Notes: a model not told the origin generated them from the letters alone. A DNA stretch of 48,784 nucleotides from Ferrithrix thermotolerans DSM 19514 (GCA_945862025.1 CAMAWU010000006.1:1-48784), one strand, 5' to 3'. Counted from the first letter of the stretch, positions 9,963-20,709 are shown. Made by a program: numbers and translations.

Positions 9963-12334
9963 CTGAGTTGCTCAATCCGAACATCAACTACATCTGAAGT
10001 GATATCCAACAGAGGTCGAATATCGACACTCGTGTGGTTGTATGGCAACCATGCGGTTCCACGGTGCACGCCACTGTGGGCATTTACTGGCAGCACAATG
10101 CTTTTGTCATCAATGCCGACTCGAATATTTGTACCTTCCACTACACCGATGCGAGCCAGATCAAGTGGATTGACATAGATTGCTGACTTGGTGATGATTC
10201 CGACAAGTGAAGGACTGGTCGTTGTCGATTGTGCGTTGTCATACATCGTGCGAGACACAATTAATCGATAACTATATGAATTTCGATCTACTAGAACTAC
10301 CGAAGCACGCGAAATTGTTGCTGACGCTTCATTTTCCATCAACACACCGTCGCTATTAATCACTGGATTATTTGCACACGAAGAAAACGCAGCGATACTT
10401 GAAGTCATTTTTTGATGCAACTCATCCAGGCTTGATACCCCGAGATCAATGCCAAGACTCAGTCCAAGTTCAGTTGCAATCATCCAATCTGGACGAGATG
10501 TACCACGCGGGGTAATCTGCTGCGTCACATTGCTGATTCGTCCTTCAAGGTTGGTAGTAGTACCTGCTTTTTCTGTAAATGCTGCAGCAGGAAGAACAAC
10601 ATCGGCATTGCGGTTCGAACTATTTATAAAAGTGTCGATGCTGATCACGCTTCTGGTTCGATTAAATGCTCGAGCAACAAGATCCGAGTCGGCAACATCA
10701 GCGAGTGGGTCTGCTCCAAGCAGAATTAGGCATTCTATTTTTCCGGCTGCGGCTTTGGTTAAAATATCAATTGCGTCGCCAGAGTTTTTTTGTGGAGTGA
10801 GCCCAACCGCAACTGCTCCACGAACATTTCCGCGACGTAACACTGGGAGAATTTTTGCATTCGGAATTGCATGAAGAATCTCACCTAGAGCATGCAGAGT
10901 AAACGCTTCGTTCTCGGCCAAGTTCGAACGGCCAAGTACGACAACAACCTCGCCACGACGAATTTGTTCTTGCATTTCTTGTGACCCAAGAGTCTCTCGA
11001 ACAACTTGAGCCTGCCGACCTGGCTCAAAAGAGACACTTCGCCATGCATACGGAGTCAAACCTGAATCACGCGGGGAGAACTCTAAAATTCGTGACTTTC
11101 GTTTTTGCGCTGCGTCACGAACCCGTAGATAAAGCACAGGAAGTTCTTCTTTGAGATCTGGGGACAACAAGATGATTGTGCTTGCAGCACAAGTTTCATC
11201 GATTGTTGCTTGGGCTAGGTTAAAAATTTCTGGCGTTAAGCCGTCACCGAGTTGAGAATCGCGTTGCGTGATTCCAAGTTGATCTACCAACGATGCCCAA
11301 GCAAATGCGTCTTCGTTAGTACCACGAGCACCACCAAGAATTGCTACTGAATCGGTGCCGCTGTTCAAGGCGGTGCGAATAATTCTTGCTGCAGATTCGA
11401 GAGCGACCGACCATGACGTAGTCGCGAGACCAGAATCAGTTTTGATTAATGGCGCAATCAATCGCTCGGTAGAATTGACCGACTCAAAGTTGTAGCGACC
11501 ACGATCACACAGCCAACCCCAGTTGACTGGGTCTATATCTACTCCTTGAAACCGAACTAATTCATCTCGGCTGCTTTGCACGACTACGCGACAGCCAACT
11601 GAACAAGAAGTGCAAGTGCTTTCTGTTTGCTCAATGTCCCATGGACGAGCTTTAAATCGATAAGGCTTTGCGGTCAATGCTCCTACTGGACAGATTTGAA
11701 CAGTGTTTCCAGAGAAGTAACTGCTGAAAGGTTCTTCGGGAAACGTCATGACTTGTGTGTCATTGCCACGACTAGTAAATGAAATTAGCGGGTCTCCCGC
11801 AACTTCATCGGCGAACCTTGTGCATCGGTCACACAAAATGCAACGCTCACGGTCAAGATAAACAATTTCGCTAATTGCGATTGGTTTTTCGTAGTGACGC
11901 TTCTCTTCAACGAATCGACTTTCTCCAGGACCATGGCTGAATGCTTGATCTTGTAGTGGACATTCACCACCTTTGTCGCAAACAGGACAATCAAGTGGGT
12001 GATTGGCAAGCAAAAGTTCAAGCACACCCTCTTGAGCTTTTTTAACTGTTTCAGTTGCGGTACGAACGATTTGACCTTCGGCAACTGGCGTCATGCACGA
12101 CACAACCATCATTGGTCCGCGCGGAGTTTCTACTTCAACTAGACACTGACGACACATGCCTACTGAACTCATCCGCGGGTGATAACAAAATCTTGGAATG
12201 AAATCATCGGTGCGATCGGCAGCCGCAATTATCAGCTCACCTTTTCGCGCCAAAACTGGCTTGTCATTAATCGTAATGTTTACAACATTTGGATCAGCGA
12301 CAATATTTTCGGCAGTTGGATCAACAATCGTCAT
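9959..12334 (-). CDS. nuoG: NADH-quinone oxidoreductase subunit G
   Basis: CRQCLVEVE, HPLDCPVCDKGGECPLQDQAF, CILCDRCTRFADEVAG, CTSCSVGCRVV (molybdopterin-oxidoreductase-type Fe4S4 domain). Confidence 0.93.
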   Translation of the reverse strand: MTIVDPTAENIVADPNVVNITINDKPVLARKGELIIAAADRTDDFIPRFCYHPRMSSVGMCRQCLVEVETPRGPMMVVSCMTPVAEGQIVRTATETVKKAQEGVLELLLANHPLDCPVCDKGGECPLQDQAFSHGPGESRFVEEKRHYEKPIAISEIVYLDRERCILCDRCTRFADEVAGDPLISFTSRGNDTQVMTFPEEPFSSYFSGNTVQICPVGALTAKPYRFKARPWDIEQTESTCTSCSVGCRVVVQSSRDELVRFQGVDIDPVNWGWLCDRGRYNFESVNSTERLIAPLIKTDSGLATTSWSVALESAARIIRTALNSGTDSVAILGGARGTNEDAFAWASLVDQLGITQRDSQLGDGLTPEIFNLAQATIDETCAASTIILLSPDLKEELPVLYLRVRDAAQKRKSRILEFSPRDSGLTPYAWRSVSFEPGRQAQVVRETLGSQEMQEQIRRGEVVVVLGRSNLAENEAFTLHALGEILHAIPNAKILPVLRRGNVRGAVAVGLTPQKNSGDAIDILTKAAAGKIECLILLGADPLADVADSDLVARAFNRTRSVISIDTFINSSNRNADVVLPAAAFTEKAGTTTNLEGRISNVTQQITPRGTSRPDWMIATELGLSLGIDLGVSSLDELHQKMTSSIAAFSSCANNPVINSDGVLMENEASATISRASVVLVDRNSYSYRLIVSRTMYDNAQSTTTSPSLVGIITKSAIYVNPLDLARIGVVEGTNIRVGIDDKSIVLPVNAHSGVHRGTAWLPYNHTSVDIRPLLDITSDVVDVRIEQLR

Positions 12335-13758
12335 TAGTGCGCCCCGACCGGTGTAACCGTTTTGACTGCCGAAACCGCGGTAACAGGAATCGTCACGCGC
12401 TTTGTCACTCGTGATTCAAATTCACTTCTAAAAAGTGTCAGCGCCGAGTGAACAGGTGCGAACGCCGATGGTCCAACGAAACAAATTGTCGTCATCTTGT
12501 ACGGGAATGGCACGGCAGTTAAACCTAATTTTTCATTTGCTGCATGCGGAAAATCTCCAGGACAAATCATTGCACCGACTTCAAGAAGTTGTTGCAGATC
12601 GGCATCGGTGCCATCACCGTCAACAATTCGACGAAGAATTCGCTCAAGCCAAGTTCCGCCTTCGCGACACGGAGTGCACTTGCCACAAGATTCGTGCGCA
12701 TAAAAATGTGTCAGCGTAAGAGCCGCTGCCGGAATATCTGTTGTCTCATCCATCACGATTACTGCACCCGAACCAAGCATTGATCCTGCTGGTCCGACTT
12801 GGCTTGCTTCAAACGGTAAATCTAATTGGTCTGCAGTAAACCACGGCGCCGAACCTCCGCCAGGAACAAATGCTTTGAGTTGTTTGTCATTTCGTATTCC
12901 GCCACAAAATTCTTCACCGAAAATTAGATCTCGAAAAGTTGTCGTACCGTTGATAATTTCGAAAACCCCTGGTCGTTTAACATGACCAGACACTGCAACC
13001 ATTCTCGTGCCAGGTGATGTTTTTGTTCCGACCGTCGTGTACGCGGCAACTCCATTGCACAACAGCCACGGCAAGTTAGCGAGAGTTTCAACATTATTTA
13101 CAATCGTCGGCTGACCATAGAGTCCGTTCACAGCCGGAAAAAAAGGTGGCTTGAGTCGCGGCATGCCACGGTTTCCTTCGAGACTTTCGATCAGCGCAGT
13201 TTCTTCTCCGACTACATATGCACCTGCACCCCAATGCAAAATAATGTCAACCGAAAAATTTGAGCCAAGAATATTTTTGCCAACATATCCAGCGGCATAT
13301 GCCTCATTTAAAGCCGCCGCAACTCGCTCTTGGGCGAGTGCCATTTCGCCTCTTATATATAGGAAGCACTGCGACAACCCCGCCGCATAGCAAGCAATCA
13401 AACACCCTTCAATAAGTTGATGTGGATCGCGCTCCATTAGCAATCTGTCTTTGTAGGTGCCTGGTTCGCTTTCGTCACCATTGACAACTAAATACTTTGG
13501 CCAAACTTGCTGCGGGGTTAAACCCCACTTTGTTCCCGCAGGAAATCCTGCCCCACCGCGACCAAGCACCGTCGCACTTTTTACATCGTCATGAATTTCA
13601 TTAGCAGGACGAGATAGCGCTGCTCGTAAACCTTTGTAGCCGTTTGTAGCCAAGTAGCGCTCAAGGGTGAATGAATCAGCGAATTCAAATCGTGATGTCA
13701 CGATCTTTGGACGATCACCTGCAACAAATCCTGGCGCGTGAGAATAGGTTGCGCTCAT
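12334..13758 (-). CDS. nuoF: NADH-quinone oxidoreductase subunit F
   Basis: GRGGAGFPAGTKWG (NADH), NGDESEPGTYKDR (FMN), SCGKCTPCREGG (Fe-S). Confidence 0.95.
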   Translation of the reverse strand: MSATYSHAPGFVAGDRPKIVTSRFEFADSFTLERYLATNGYKGLRAALSRPANEIHDDVKSATVLGRGGAGFPAGTKWGLTPQQVWPKYLVVNGDESEPGTYKDRLLMERDPHQLIEGCLIACYAAGLSQCFLYIRGEMALAQERVAAALNEAYAAGYVGKNILGSNFSVDIILHWGAGAYVVGEETALIESLEGNRGMPRLKPPFFPAVNGLYGQPTIVNNVETLANLPWLLCNGVAAYTTVGTKTSPGTRMVAVSGHVKRPGVFEIINGTTTFRDLIFGEEFCGGIRNDKQLKAFVPGGGSAPWFTADQLDLPFEASQVGPAGSMLGSGAVIVMDETTDIPAAALTLTHFYAHESCGKCTPCREGGTWLERILRRIVDGDGTDADLQQLLEVGAMICPGDFPHAANEKLGLTAVPFPYKMTTICFVGPSAFAPVHSALTLFRSEFESRVTKRVTIPVTAVSAVKTVTPVGAH

Positions 13759-14369
13759 AACGCTGCCTTACCGTTTAACCATGCTGGCGCTTGATTAACA
13801 AGTTCGGGTGACACGGCACCAACGACACGATCTGGTGCGATATGTTGACGCACTTTTGCCAGAACGCCATGAGCAGGAATTTCTTCGGAAAGTTTTCCTG
13901 CTTCTAAATCGTCAATTAATTTGTCGAGGTCTGTTGTCGAAACTCGCAGTCGATAGCGATAGTTGACTTGTAGACACGGGGCTTCTGTGCATGCAGCCTG
14001 ACATTCTGCGTGAGCGAGCGTGAACATTCCATCTTGCGTTGTTCCGCCTGCTTTGACTCCGAGTCGTTTTTCGGCATGATGCATTAACTCGTGTGCGCCC
14101 ATCAAGGCACACGACATCGTTCCACAGATATTGACTAAATATTTACCGATTGGTTCAAAACGAAACATTTCATAAAAAGTTGCAGTGCCATAAACCTCGG
14201 CTGATGTGACACCTACGAGTTCACCTAGATGAACCATTGCTTCACGGCTGATGTAACCAGTTTGCTCTTGGGCCAAGTGCAACAACGGGATCAAGGCCGA
14301 TTTTTGTCGCGGATAGCGAGCGATGATTTCTTTTGCAATCACCAAGTTTTTGTCACTTAAACGACTCAT
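13755..14369 (-). CDS. nuoE: NADH-quinone oxidoreductase subunit E ([2Fe-2S])
   Basis: PLLHLAQEQTGYIS, TFYEMF, CGTMSC...AECQAACTEAP. Confidence 0.93.
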   Translation of the reverse strand: MSRLSDKNLVIAKEIIARYPRQKSALIPLLHLAQEQTGYISREAMVHLGELVGVTSAEVYGTATFYEMFRFEPIGKYLVNICGTMSCALMGAHELMHHAEKRLGVKAGGTTQDGMFTLAHAECQAACTEAPCLQVNYRYRLRVSTTDLDKLIDDLEAGKLSEEIPAHGVLAKVRQHIAPDRVVGAVSPELVNQAPAWLNGKAAL

Positions 14370-15721
14370 CGATCAACCTCACCAAGCACTGGATCAACTG
14401 AAGAAATTACAGCAACGGCATCGGCGATAAGTCCTCCGTGCATCATCAACGGCATCGTCTGAATGTTGACAAAACTTGGTGCTCGCACATGCATTCGGTA
14501 CGGCGTGGCAGAACCATCGCTGGCAATGTAACAACCAATCTCGCCACGTGGACTCTCGATCGCCACGTATGCTTCGCCTTCTGGAACTTTGAAACCCTCT
14601 GTAAAAATTTTGAAGTGGTGAATCAACGCCTCCATTGACTCATCAATTCGACCGCGAGGTGGTGGCGTGACTTTTTTATCTTGAATTCGATAGTCACCTT
14701 GCGGCATGCGATCTAAAATTTGTCGAACAATTCGCATTGATTCGCGAATTTCATTAAGACGAATTGAATAACGATCAAAAGCGTCGCCGTAACTTCCGAC
14801 GATTACATCAAATTCAACTTCGCTATAACGCAAATACGGCATGTCGCGACGCAAATCCCATGCCAGACCTGTGCTTCGTAAAATTGGACCAGTCGCACTC
14901 AAAGCAATTGCTTCATCTCGAGTGATCACACCAACACCTTGAAGCCGTTCGCGCCAAATTGGCTGTCCTGTCATCAAAATCTCATACTCTGCAAGACGCT
15001 GTGGCAGTGCATCAAGCAAACCAAGCACTTCGTCCCGCCAACCTGCTGGCAGATCTGCTGCGACTCCACCAGGGCGAATGAAGTTGTGATTCATTCTTAA
15101 ACCCGTAACTTTTTGAAAGAATCGCAAGACTTCTTCACGCTCGCGAAATCCGTAGAGCATCATTGATACCGCACCAATATCCATGCCGTTCGTCGCCATA
15201 AACAATAAATGGCTGCTGATGCGATTTAATTCTGAGAGCATCATTCGAATCCACACGGCGCGTTCAGGAATATCTTGATCAATGCCAAGAAGTTTTTCGG
15301 TCGCCATTGAGAAAACGAGTTCATTATTTAATGGCGACGCATAATCCATTCGGGTGACATTTGTACCACCCTGCATAAATGTCAATGACTCACCGGTTTT
15401 TTCCATTCCAGTATGCAAATAACCAATCACTGGCTTGCAACGCAAAACAGTTTCACCTTTTAGTTCAAGCATCAATCGCAACACTCCGTGTGTACTTGGG
15501 TGTTGTGGACCCATGTTGATGATCATCGTTTGATCTTCGCTCTGTGTGTCAGCAAGTGACGCAACTTGTGATTCACTCATTCGCAAAACTGCGCCCGACT
15601 CTCGAAGCACTGCTTTGTGCGACATATCGGCACGCAACTGCAGTTCTTGGCCACCCTCAGATGTGCCAGCAGAAATAATTTCGGCTGCGTTGCTTATGTT
15701 TAAGTTCTCGGTTGTTGTCAT
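14366..15721 (-). CDS. nuoD: NADH-quinone oxidoreductase subunit D
   Basis: NMGPQHPSTHGVLRLMLELKGE, GYLHTGMEK. Start set to ATG at 15721 (MTTTENLNIS) giving an ATGA overlap with nuoC, rather than the ORF-track 15793. Confidence 0.94.
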   Translation of the reverse strand: MTTTENLNISNAAEIISAGTSEGGQELQLRADMSHKAVLRESGAVLRMSESQVASLADTQSEDQTMIINMGPQHPSTHGVLRLMLELKGETVLRCKPVIGYLHTGMEKTGESLTFMQGGTNVTRMDYASPLNNELVFSMATEKLLGIDQDIPERAVWIRMMLSELNRISSHLLFMATNGMDIGAVSMMLYGFREREEVLRFFQKVTGLRMNHNFIRPGGVAADLPAGWRDEVLGLLDALPQRLAEYEILMTGQPIWRERLQGVGVITRDEAIALSATGPILRSTGLAWDLRRDMPYLRYSEVEFDVIVGSYGDAFDRYSIRLNEIRESMRIVRQILDRMPQGDYRIQDKKVTPPPRGRIDESMEALIHHFKIFTEGFKVPEGEAYVAIESPRGEIGCYIASDGSATPYRMHVRAPSFVNIQTMPLMMHGGLIADAVAVISSVDPVLGEVDR

Positions 15722-16185
15722 GAGGCTGCGCCCTTGAACTGCACCGGAATACTTCCTTGCGAATAATCTTTGCGCAACGGAAAGCCAACCCAATCTTCTG
15801 GCATCAAAATACGTGTCAGATCAGGATGACCCGTGAAAGTAATCCCGAACATGTCGTAAACTTCTCGCTCCATCGCTTCGGTTCCTGGATAGAGATCAAA
15901 CGCCGAATCAATTGATGGATCAGACTCTGAAAGTTGTACCCGTAAGCGCACACGGCGACGCTGTGACAACGAAAGCAAATTTACAACTAGTTCAAAACGC
16001 TCAAGTGAAATTTGAGTTGCAACTTCTGGCGAAATCGTGCGACCAGGATGAGTTAAGAAATCAACAGCAGTGAGATCAGCACACATCTCAAAGCCTTCGC
16101 TGCGCAAAGAGGTTAGTGTTTTTAGATAATCAGTCTTTGAAACGAAACGAACATCATCAGCAGTGTGACTGGTGGTTTGCGACAT
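15718..16185 (-). CDS. nuoC: NADH-quinone oxidoreductase subunit C
   Basis: EREVYDMFGITFTGHPDLTRILMPEDWVGFPLRKDY. Confidence 0.94.
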   Translation of the reverse strand: MSQTTSHTADDVRFVSKTDYLKTLTSLRSEGFEMCADLTAVDFLTHPGRTISPEVATQISLERFELVVNLLSLSQRRRVRLRVQLSESDPSIDSAFDLYPGTEAMEREVYDMFGITFTGHPDLTRILMPEDWVGFPLRKDYSQGSIPVQFKGAAS

Positions 16186-16188
16186 TTT

Positions 16189-16773
16189 TCAACGGTTTCC
16201 GAGAATTACTGGCGTGATCGAGCCAGCAGGAATTTCTTGAATACGAACTTGCGCGCCTGCGCCAGTTGATGCGCGACGCTTCATAATTTCGCCGTCTTCG
16301 ATTAGTTGATGCAAAGTTTCAATTGCATGAATCAGCGTCTCAGGTGTCGGTGGGCAACCAGGTGCATAAACATCAACTGGCACGATTTGGTCGACGCCCT
16401 GGACAATCGCATAATTATTGAACATTCCACCACTGCTGGCACATACGCCCATTGAGATGACCCATTTTGGTTCCATCATTTGGTCGTAGACCTGTCGCAA
16501 AACTGGCGCCATTTTTTGACTGACGCGACCAGCCACAATCATGATGTCGGCCTGGCGTGGTGATGCGCGAAATACTTCCATTCCAAATCGCGCTAGATCA
16601 TAATGCGCAGTTCCAGAAGCCATCATTTCAATTGCACAACAGGCCAAACCAAATGTTGCTGCCCAACTAGATCTTGAACGCGACCACTTAACTAGATCTT
16701 CAACTCGACCTGTTAAAAAGTTGTGCTCAAGCCCACCGAGCCCTTCATCCAGAACATTACGTACAGTGCCCAT
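16189..16773 (-). CDS. nuoB: NADH-quinone oxidoreductase subunit B
   Basis: [46 protein letters not shown]. Confidence 0.95.
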   Translation of the reverse strand: MGTVRNVLDEGLGGLEHNFLTGRVEDLVKWSRSRSSWAATFGLACCAIEMMASGTAHYDLARFGMEVFRASPRQADIMIVAGRVSQKMAPVLRQVYDQMMEPKWVISMGVCASSGGMFNNYAIVQGVDQIVPVDVYAPGCPPTPETLIHAIETLHQLIEDGEIMKRRASTGAGAQVRIQEIPAGSITPVILGNR

Positions 16774-17249
16774 CAGTCAGCAATCTTTTGGGATTCTCGA
16801 CCATCAAGACCAACTCGACGAATTGTGGTTGCAGTTGTTCGCGACTCTGAAAAAATATCATCGTCAATAGTCAGTAACTGACGCGGCTTATTAATTGGAC
16901 CCCAGTCCAAGGCTCCACGCGCAATAACATAAACGAACGCGACAAAAAACACCGCGCTGAATGCGGCGAACTCATAAAAACCATAGGCACCAAGCGCTCC
17001 GCTTGAAACTGCATAGGGATACGCAAAAATTATTTCAATATCAAACATTATGAACAGCATTGCAACAACATAAAAACTCACTGGGAACCGTTCAGGTGCT
17101 TCACGGCTTGGAACTATTCCACACTCGTATGGTGCCTCTTTCGCCGAGTTCGGTCGACGCGGTGCCAACAATTTTGAAGCGACTACTGACCCTGCGCCAA
17201 ATAAAACTGCAAGAACTGTCAGTACGACAATCGGAAGATACTGACCCAC
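16773..17249 (-). CDS. nuoA: NADH-quinone oxidoreductase subunit A
   Basis: [45 protein letters not shown]. Confidence 0.94.
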   Translation of the reverse strand: MGQYLPIVVLTVLAVLFGAGSVVASKLLAPRRPNSAKEAPYECGIVPSREAPERFPVSFYVVAMLFIMFDIEIIFAYPYAVSSGALGAYGFYEFAAFSAVFFVAFVYVIARGALDWGPINKPRQLLTIDDDIFSESRTTATTIRRVGLDGRESQKIAD

Positions 17250-17252
17250 AAT

Positions 17253-18065
17253 TTAGACCTTTGCAGGCGACTGTTCTTTAAGGTTCTGTTGCAAATTAAG
17301 ATCTCTTTTGTGCAAAATCCGACATAGCAACAAGAAAATAATTGTTGAACCAATTGTGATGAAAATTGCGGGCTGACGCTTAGTGCCAAGGTCGCGGATC
17401 ATGTGGATGTAGCGACGCGGTTGAGTTTCGTCGACTACAGGACGCGCTGGCGCGCGGCCGGGTTCTGTTCGCTGTGGCACTACTGGCGCAACTTCAACAA
17501 GTGAAAAATGGGGTTTATGAAAGAACGCGATGAAGTCGAGCGAGTTGTTTATTTTTGGCCAACGGTCCCCACCCTTGTCGTAAACAGCGAGAGAAATATA
17601 CTCGCCTGCAACGAGCTCTTCTGCTTCTTGTTGAATAATTTCATCAGACGCAGCAACTGCTTGACCACGGCGTGGATCAGACTCTTCTAACAACAACCAT
17701 CCTTCGCTCTGCAATGCGGTTGAAACTTTTCTTGAGTCACCCTGAACTTCGCCACTGAGTTCTAATGGTTGCTCCAATATTTCTGAACCTTGCAATAAAG
17801 ACGCTTCACGCACAATCGTTACTGGTTCTGCTGGTTGCCATGTCGGCTCACGACCTTTTAGACCGATACCGTAAGTCCACCAAATTACACCCATTGTTGC
17901 CATCCAGCCGAATAATCCGGCAAGTACGACTAAAAATCCAAGGCGTGCTCCTAAGTTTGTGCCGACTACTAAATATGTTCCGCCAATAAGTACGCCGACA
18001 GAAATCGCCACGATGACGATTCCGCGCAGTTCGGGCTCCCAGTTAATTGCAAGAAGCGACAACAT
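17253..18065 (-). CDS. Uncharacterised membrane protein in bc-complex/nuo operon (about three predicted TM segments)
   Basis: 270 aa; N-terminal hydrophobic segments, soluble central domain, C-terminal TM (AIFITIGSTIIFLLLCRIL). Abuts the cytochrome c and nuoA genes. Confidence 0.75.
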   Translation of the reverse strand: MLSLLAINWEPELRGIVIVAISVGVLIGGTYLVVGTNLGARLGFLVVLAGLFGWMATMGVIWWTYGIGLKGREPTWQPAEPVTIVREASLLQGSEILEQPLELSGEVQGDSRKVSTALQSEGWLLLEESDPRRGQAVAASDEIIQQEAEELVAGEYISLAVYDKGGDRWPKINNSLDFIAFFHKPHFSLVEVAPVVPQRTEPGRAPARPVVDETQPRRYIHMIRDLGTKRQPAIFITIGSTIIFLLLCRILHKRDLNLQQNLKEQSPAKV

Positions 18066-19106
18066 TTATAAACCTCTCACATAGTCAATGATTGCTGCGA
18101 TTTGATCATCGGTGAGCATTAATCCAAATGCAGGCATTCGACCCGAACCTTGACCTTGTTGCCCATATTTTTTGCCGAGTTCGCTACCGCCCTTGATGAA
18201 CTCAATCATTTCGTCTCGTTGCGGAAACTGTCGAACTGCCGAACCGCCCGTGAGGTTTGGACCAAGCGCTCCACCACCAGTTATTTGAGGTTGGCCGTAT
18301 GACCAACCTTTTGTGTGGCAACGGGCGCAAGAAAAGTTTCCACTCCCAAGATCTAAATTAAATAGTGCTTCACCAACTGTCGCGTAAGTTTTAGCCTTGA
18401 CAAGTCTTTCTGCTTCAGCTTGAATCTCTTGCTGTTTGGCTGCTGGCAACTTGCCATTTTCGTCCCTTGGAATCTGAATACTTTTTACATACTCCAGAAC
18501 AGTTTGAATTTGCTGATCATTCAACGGTCCACCACCAACAAGGCCCCATGCCGACATCGGCGAAAATGGACGACCGTAATTTAGAATAAATCGAAACTCT
18601 TCATCGCTGTAGCGATAGAAAACCGTATTAATCGCTGGAGCCTTCCAGTTGACTTGTTCTACCGCTCCAGTCTTTGGGTCAGTAATTGCGTACGAAGCAA
18701 CGCCACCACCACCTTTCATTCCTCCGTGACAACCTGCGCAGTTATAACCACCATCTGCAGTTGTCGCAAAAAGTCCACCACCCCAAGTTTCAAACTGGTG
18801 TTGAAACTCTTTTTCTGCTCCGACCATGCGACCTGGTTCAAGAATCCAATACAGCGGAAGCGCGATTGTTACGACGGCAAGAAACGCAAGACCAATAAAT
18901 TGAGTACGTTCAATTTTTTCACCCTCAAGACGTTCGTCGTCGTAATACGGTTTGCGATTGGCTGCAAGTTTTATTTCTGAGCCGATTTCGCGTTTGCTCG
19001 AGCGAATATTTGCCAGGCCGTAAACGATCCAACCAAGAACAGCGACGAGAAGAATTACCCAAGCAATCGTCGTGGTTGTATCGGCAAGAGTAGTTGTGCT
19101 GAACAT
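18066..19106 (-). CDS. Membrane-anchored diheme cytochrome c, probable bc-complex subunit
   Basis: Two CXXCH motifs (CAGCH, CARCH); N-terminal and internal TM segments; adjacent to Rieske and cytochrome b genes. Confidence 0.88.
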   Translation of the reverse strand: MFSTTTLADTTTTIAWVILLVAVLGWIVYGLANIRSSKREIGSEIKLAANRKPYYDDERLEGEKIERTQFIGLAFLAVVTIALPLYWILEPGRMVGAEKEFQHQFETWGGGLFATTADGGYNCAGCHGGMKGGGGVASYAITDPKTGAVEQVNWKAPAINTVFYRYSDEEFRFILNYGRPFSPMSAWGLVGGGPLNDQQIQTVLEYVKSIQIPRDENGKLPAAKQQEIQAEAERLVKAKTYATVGEALFNLDLGSGNFSCARCHTKGWSYGQPQITGGGALGPNLTGGSAVRQFPQRDEMIEFIKGGSELGKKYGQQGQGSGRMPAFGLMLTDDQIAAIIDYVRGL

Positions 19107-19955
19107 TTAGTGATCTCCAGACGCACCAACACAGTTGGGGCCTTCTGCTTCTTGTCCGGTTGTGTTTGTTCCGATCGGTGGACCACCAAAAACGGTGCCT
19201 GTATCAATAACCAACATTCCATTATCTACTGAAACTCCGAATCGATCCATTCCGCGTGGTGCGGGACCACCCTTTTTCTCACCGACCCGGTTGTATTGCG
19301 AGCCGTGACATGGGCACTCGAACCATTGCGACGATGAGCATTCAGGCACTCGACAACCAAGATGAGGACACTTTTGGTATAACGCAACTACTCCGGCATT
19401 CATTCCGGTAAATACTGCGCCTTGCTTTCCGTAAATAACTTCTGCTTTCGAAATCGCCTCTTTGGGATACTCGGTAACCCAAGAGCGAGCCTCAGGAAGG
19501 TACAAAAAGCCGCCACCAGAACGAATCTGACCGATCACGTCATCAATCTTGCCAGCATTTATTTTTGATCCAAAACCGCCTTCGGCACCTTTCCACAAAA
19601 ATGCAATAAGTGCGGCAGCGAATCCACCAAGACTTGCACTCATCAATGTCACCGTTGCTCGATTCAAAAATGCGCGGCGCGATTCGCCAAGTGCTTCTGC
19701 GTCAGGTGCGACCCAAGTCTCAATTTCTGGTGGTGGCATAACTGCCACGGCGTTGCGACTAACAACACCTTGTGACTCAGCATCACGAGTTGAGTTGCGC
19801 GCAACTTTTGCCGCGTTGCGATCGCGCTTTCTAGTTTCACGCGACAGCGATCCGACTTCCTTTATGTCGGCACGGCGCGATGCAGTGAGCACACCTCCAA
19901 GGCCAAGTACAGCAAGTACCGCAATTGCAATCGTAATAATTGTTGTTGTGTTCAT
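19107..19955 (-). CDS. Rieske [2Fe-2S] protein of a cytochrome bc complex
   Basis: CPHLGCRVPECSSSQWFECPCHGSQYNRVGEKKGGPAPRGMDRF; TM helix near residue 100 (SLGGFAAALIAFLW). Confidence 0.92.
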   Translation of the reverse strand: MNTTTIITIAIAVLAVLGLGGVLTASRRADIKEVGSLSRETRKRDRNAAKVARNSTRDAESQGVVSRNAVAVMPPPEIETWVAPDAEALGESRRAFLNRATVTLMSASLGGFAAALIAFLWKGAEGGFGSKINAGKIDDVIGQIRSGGGFLYLPEARSWVTEYPKEAISKAEVIYGKQGAVFTGMNAGVVALYQKCPHLGCRVPECSSSQWFECPCHGSQYNRVGEKKGGPAPRGMDRFGVSVDNGMLVIDTGTVFGGPPIGTNTTGQEAEGPNCVGASGDH

Positions 19956-19971
19956 TTAAAAAAGAGTCCGA

Positions 19972-20709
19972 TCACAATTCAAAGAAGATGCCTTCACGCC
20001 ACGGGAAGGTGAAGTTGAACCCCGGGCCACGAAAGAAAGAGCCGATAATTACTAAAACTGCCCAAAACATCAAGTGCACGGTCATCAGACTTGTCATGAA
20101 CTTTCTATCTTCTGGACGATTTGATTCGTTGCGATCTAAATACGGCGCAAACATCAAAGCAATAATTCCCATTCCAGGAATTGTCACACCAGCAATCATC
20201 GGATGAAACATCGTCAACAACTCTTGTAGTCCAAGAAAATACCAAGGTGCTTTTGACGGATTAGGAGTCTGGTTGAAGTTTGCAGCTTGCAACAACGGTG
20301 CATTTACAAACCACGAAAACATAAACACAAATGCAGTACACGCCAATCCGGCTACGAACTCGACGCCCAACAAGTGGGGCCATGTATGAACTTTGTCAAC
20401 TGGAACAGCCTTGACATCTTGAATTGATCCAGATTTAACAACGGTAAGTAAACGCTGTGTGTGTCCACCAGGTCCGGCACCATAAGGGATACTTCCGTTT
20501 GTGGGTGTACCAGCAACAACAGCACCGGGTTTTTCTGCAAGCGCAACACCGCCTCCTGCTGCTTTGCTTCGCTCAAGTAAATCAGCAGGGATTCGCGAAC
20601 CTGCATCGCTACTTGTAGCAGCGGGTGCTGTCGCACCTGCGGCCTCGGCTGCGGCTTTCTCGCGAGCTTCTTGCGCACGCTTAAGAAGATGTTCTGGGAT
20701 GCCGGCCAT
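19972..20709 (-). CDS. Cytochrome b C-terminal subunit (subunit IV-like) with Ala-rich N-terminal extension
   Basis: NPSKAPWYFLGLQELLTMFHPMIAGVTIPGMGIIALMFAPYLDRN; N-terminus MAGIPEHLLKRAQEAREKAA. Confidence 0.88.
   Translation of the reverse strand: MAGIPEHLLKRAQEAREKAAAEAAGATAPAATSSDAGSRIPADLLERSKAAGGGVALAEKPGAVVAGTPTNGSIPYGAGPGGHTQRLLTVVKSGSIQDVKAVPVDKVHTWPHLLGVEFVAGLACTAFVFMFSWFVNAPLLQAANFNQTPNPSKAPWYFLGLQELLTMFHPMIAGVTIPGMGIIALMFAPYLDRNESNRPEDRKFMTSLMTVHLMFWAVLVIIGSFFRGPGFNFTFPWREGIFFEL

Noticed and set aside
10449-10874. 141-aa plus ORF inside nuoG
   Set aside because: Antisense shadow ORF of nuoG; no independent support.
19549-19959. 136-aa plus ORF opposite the Rieske gene
   Set aside because: Antisense shadow of a conserved Rieske coding region.
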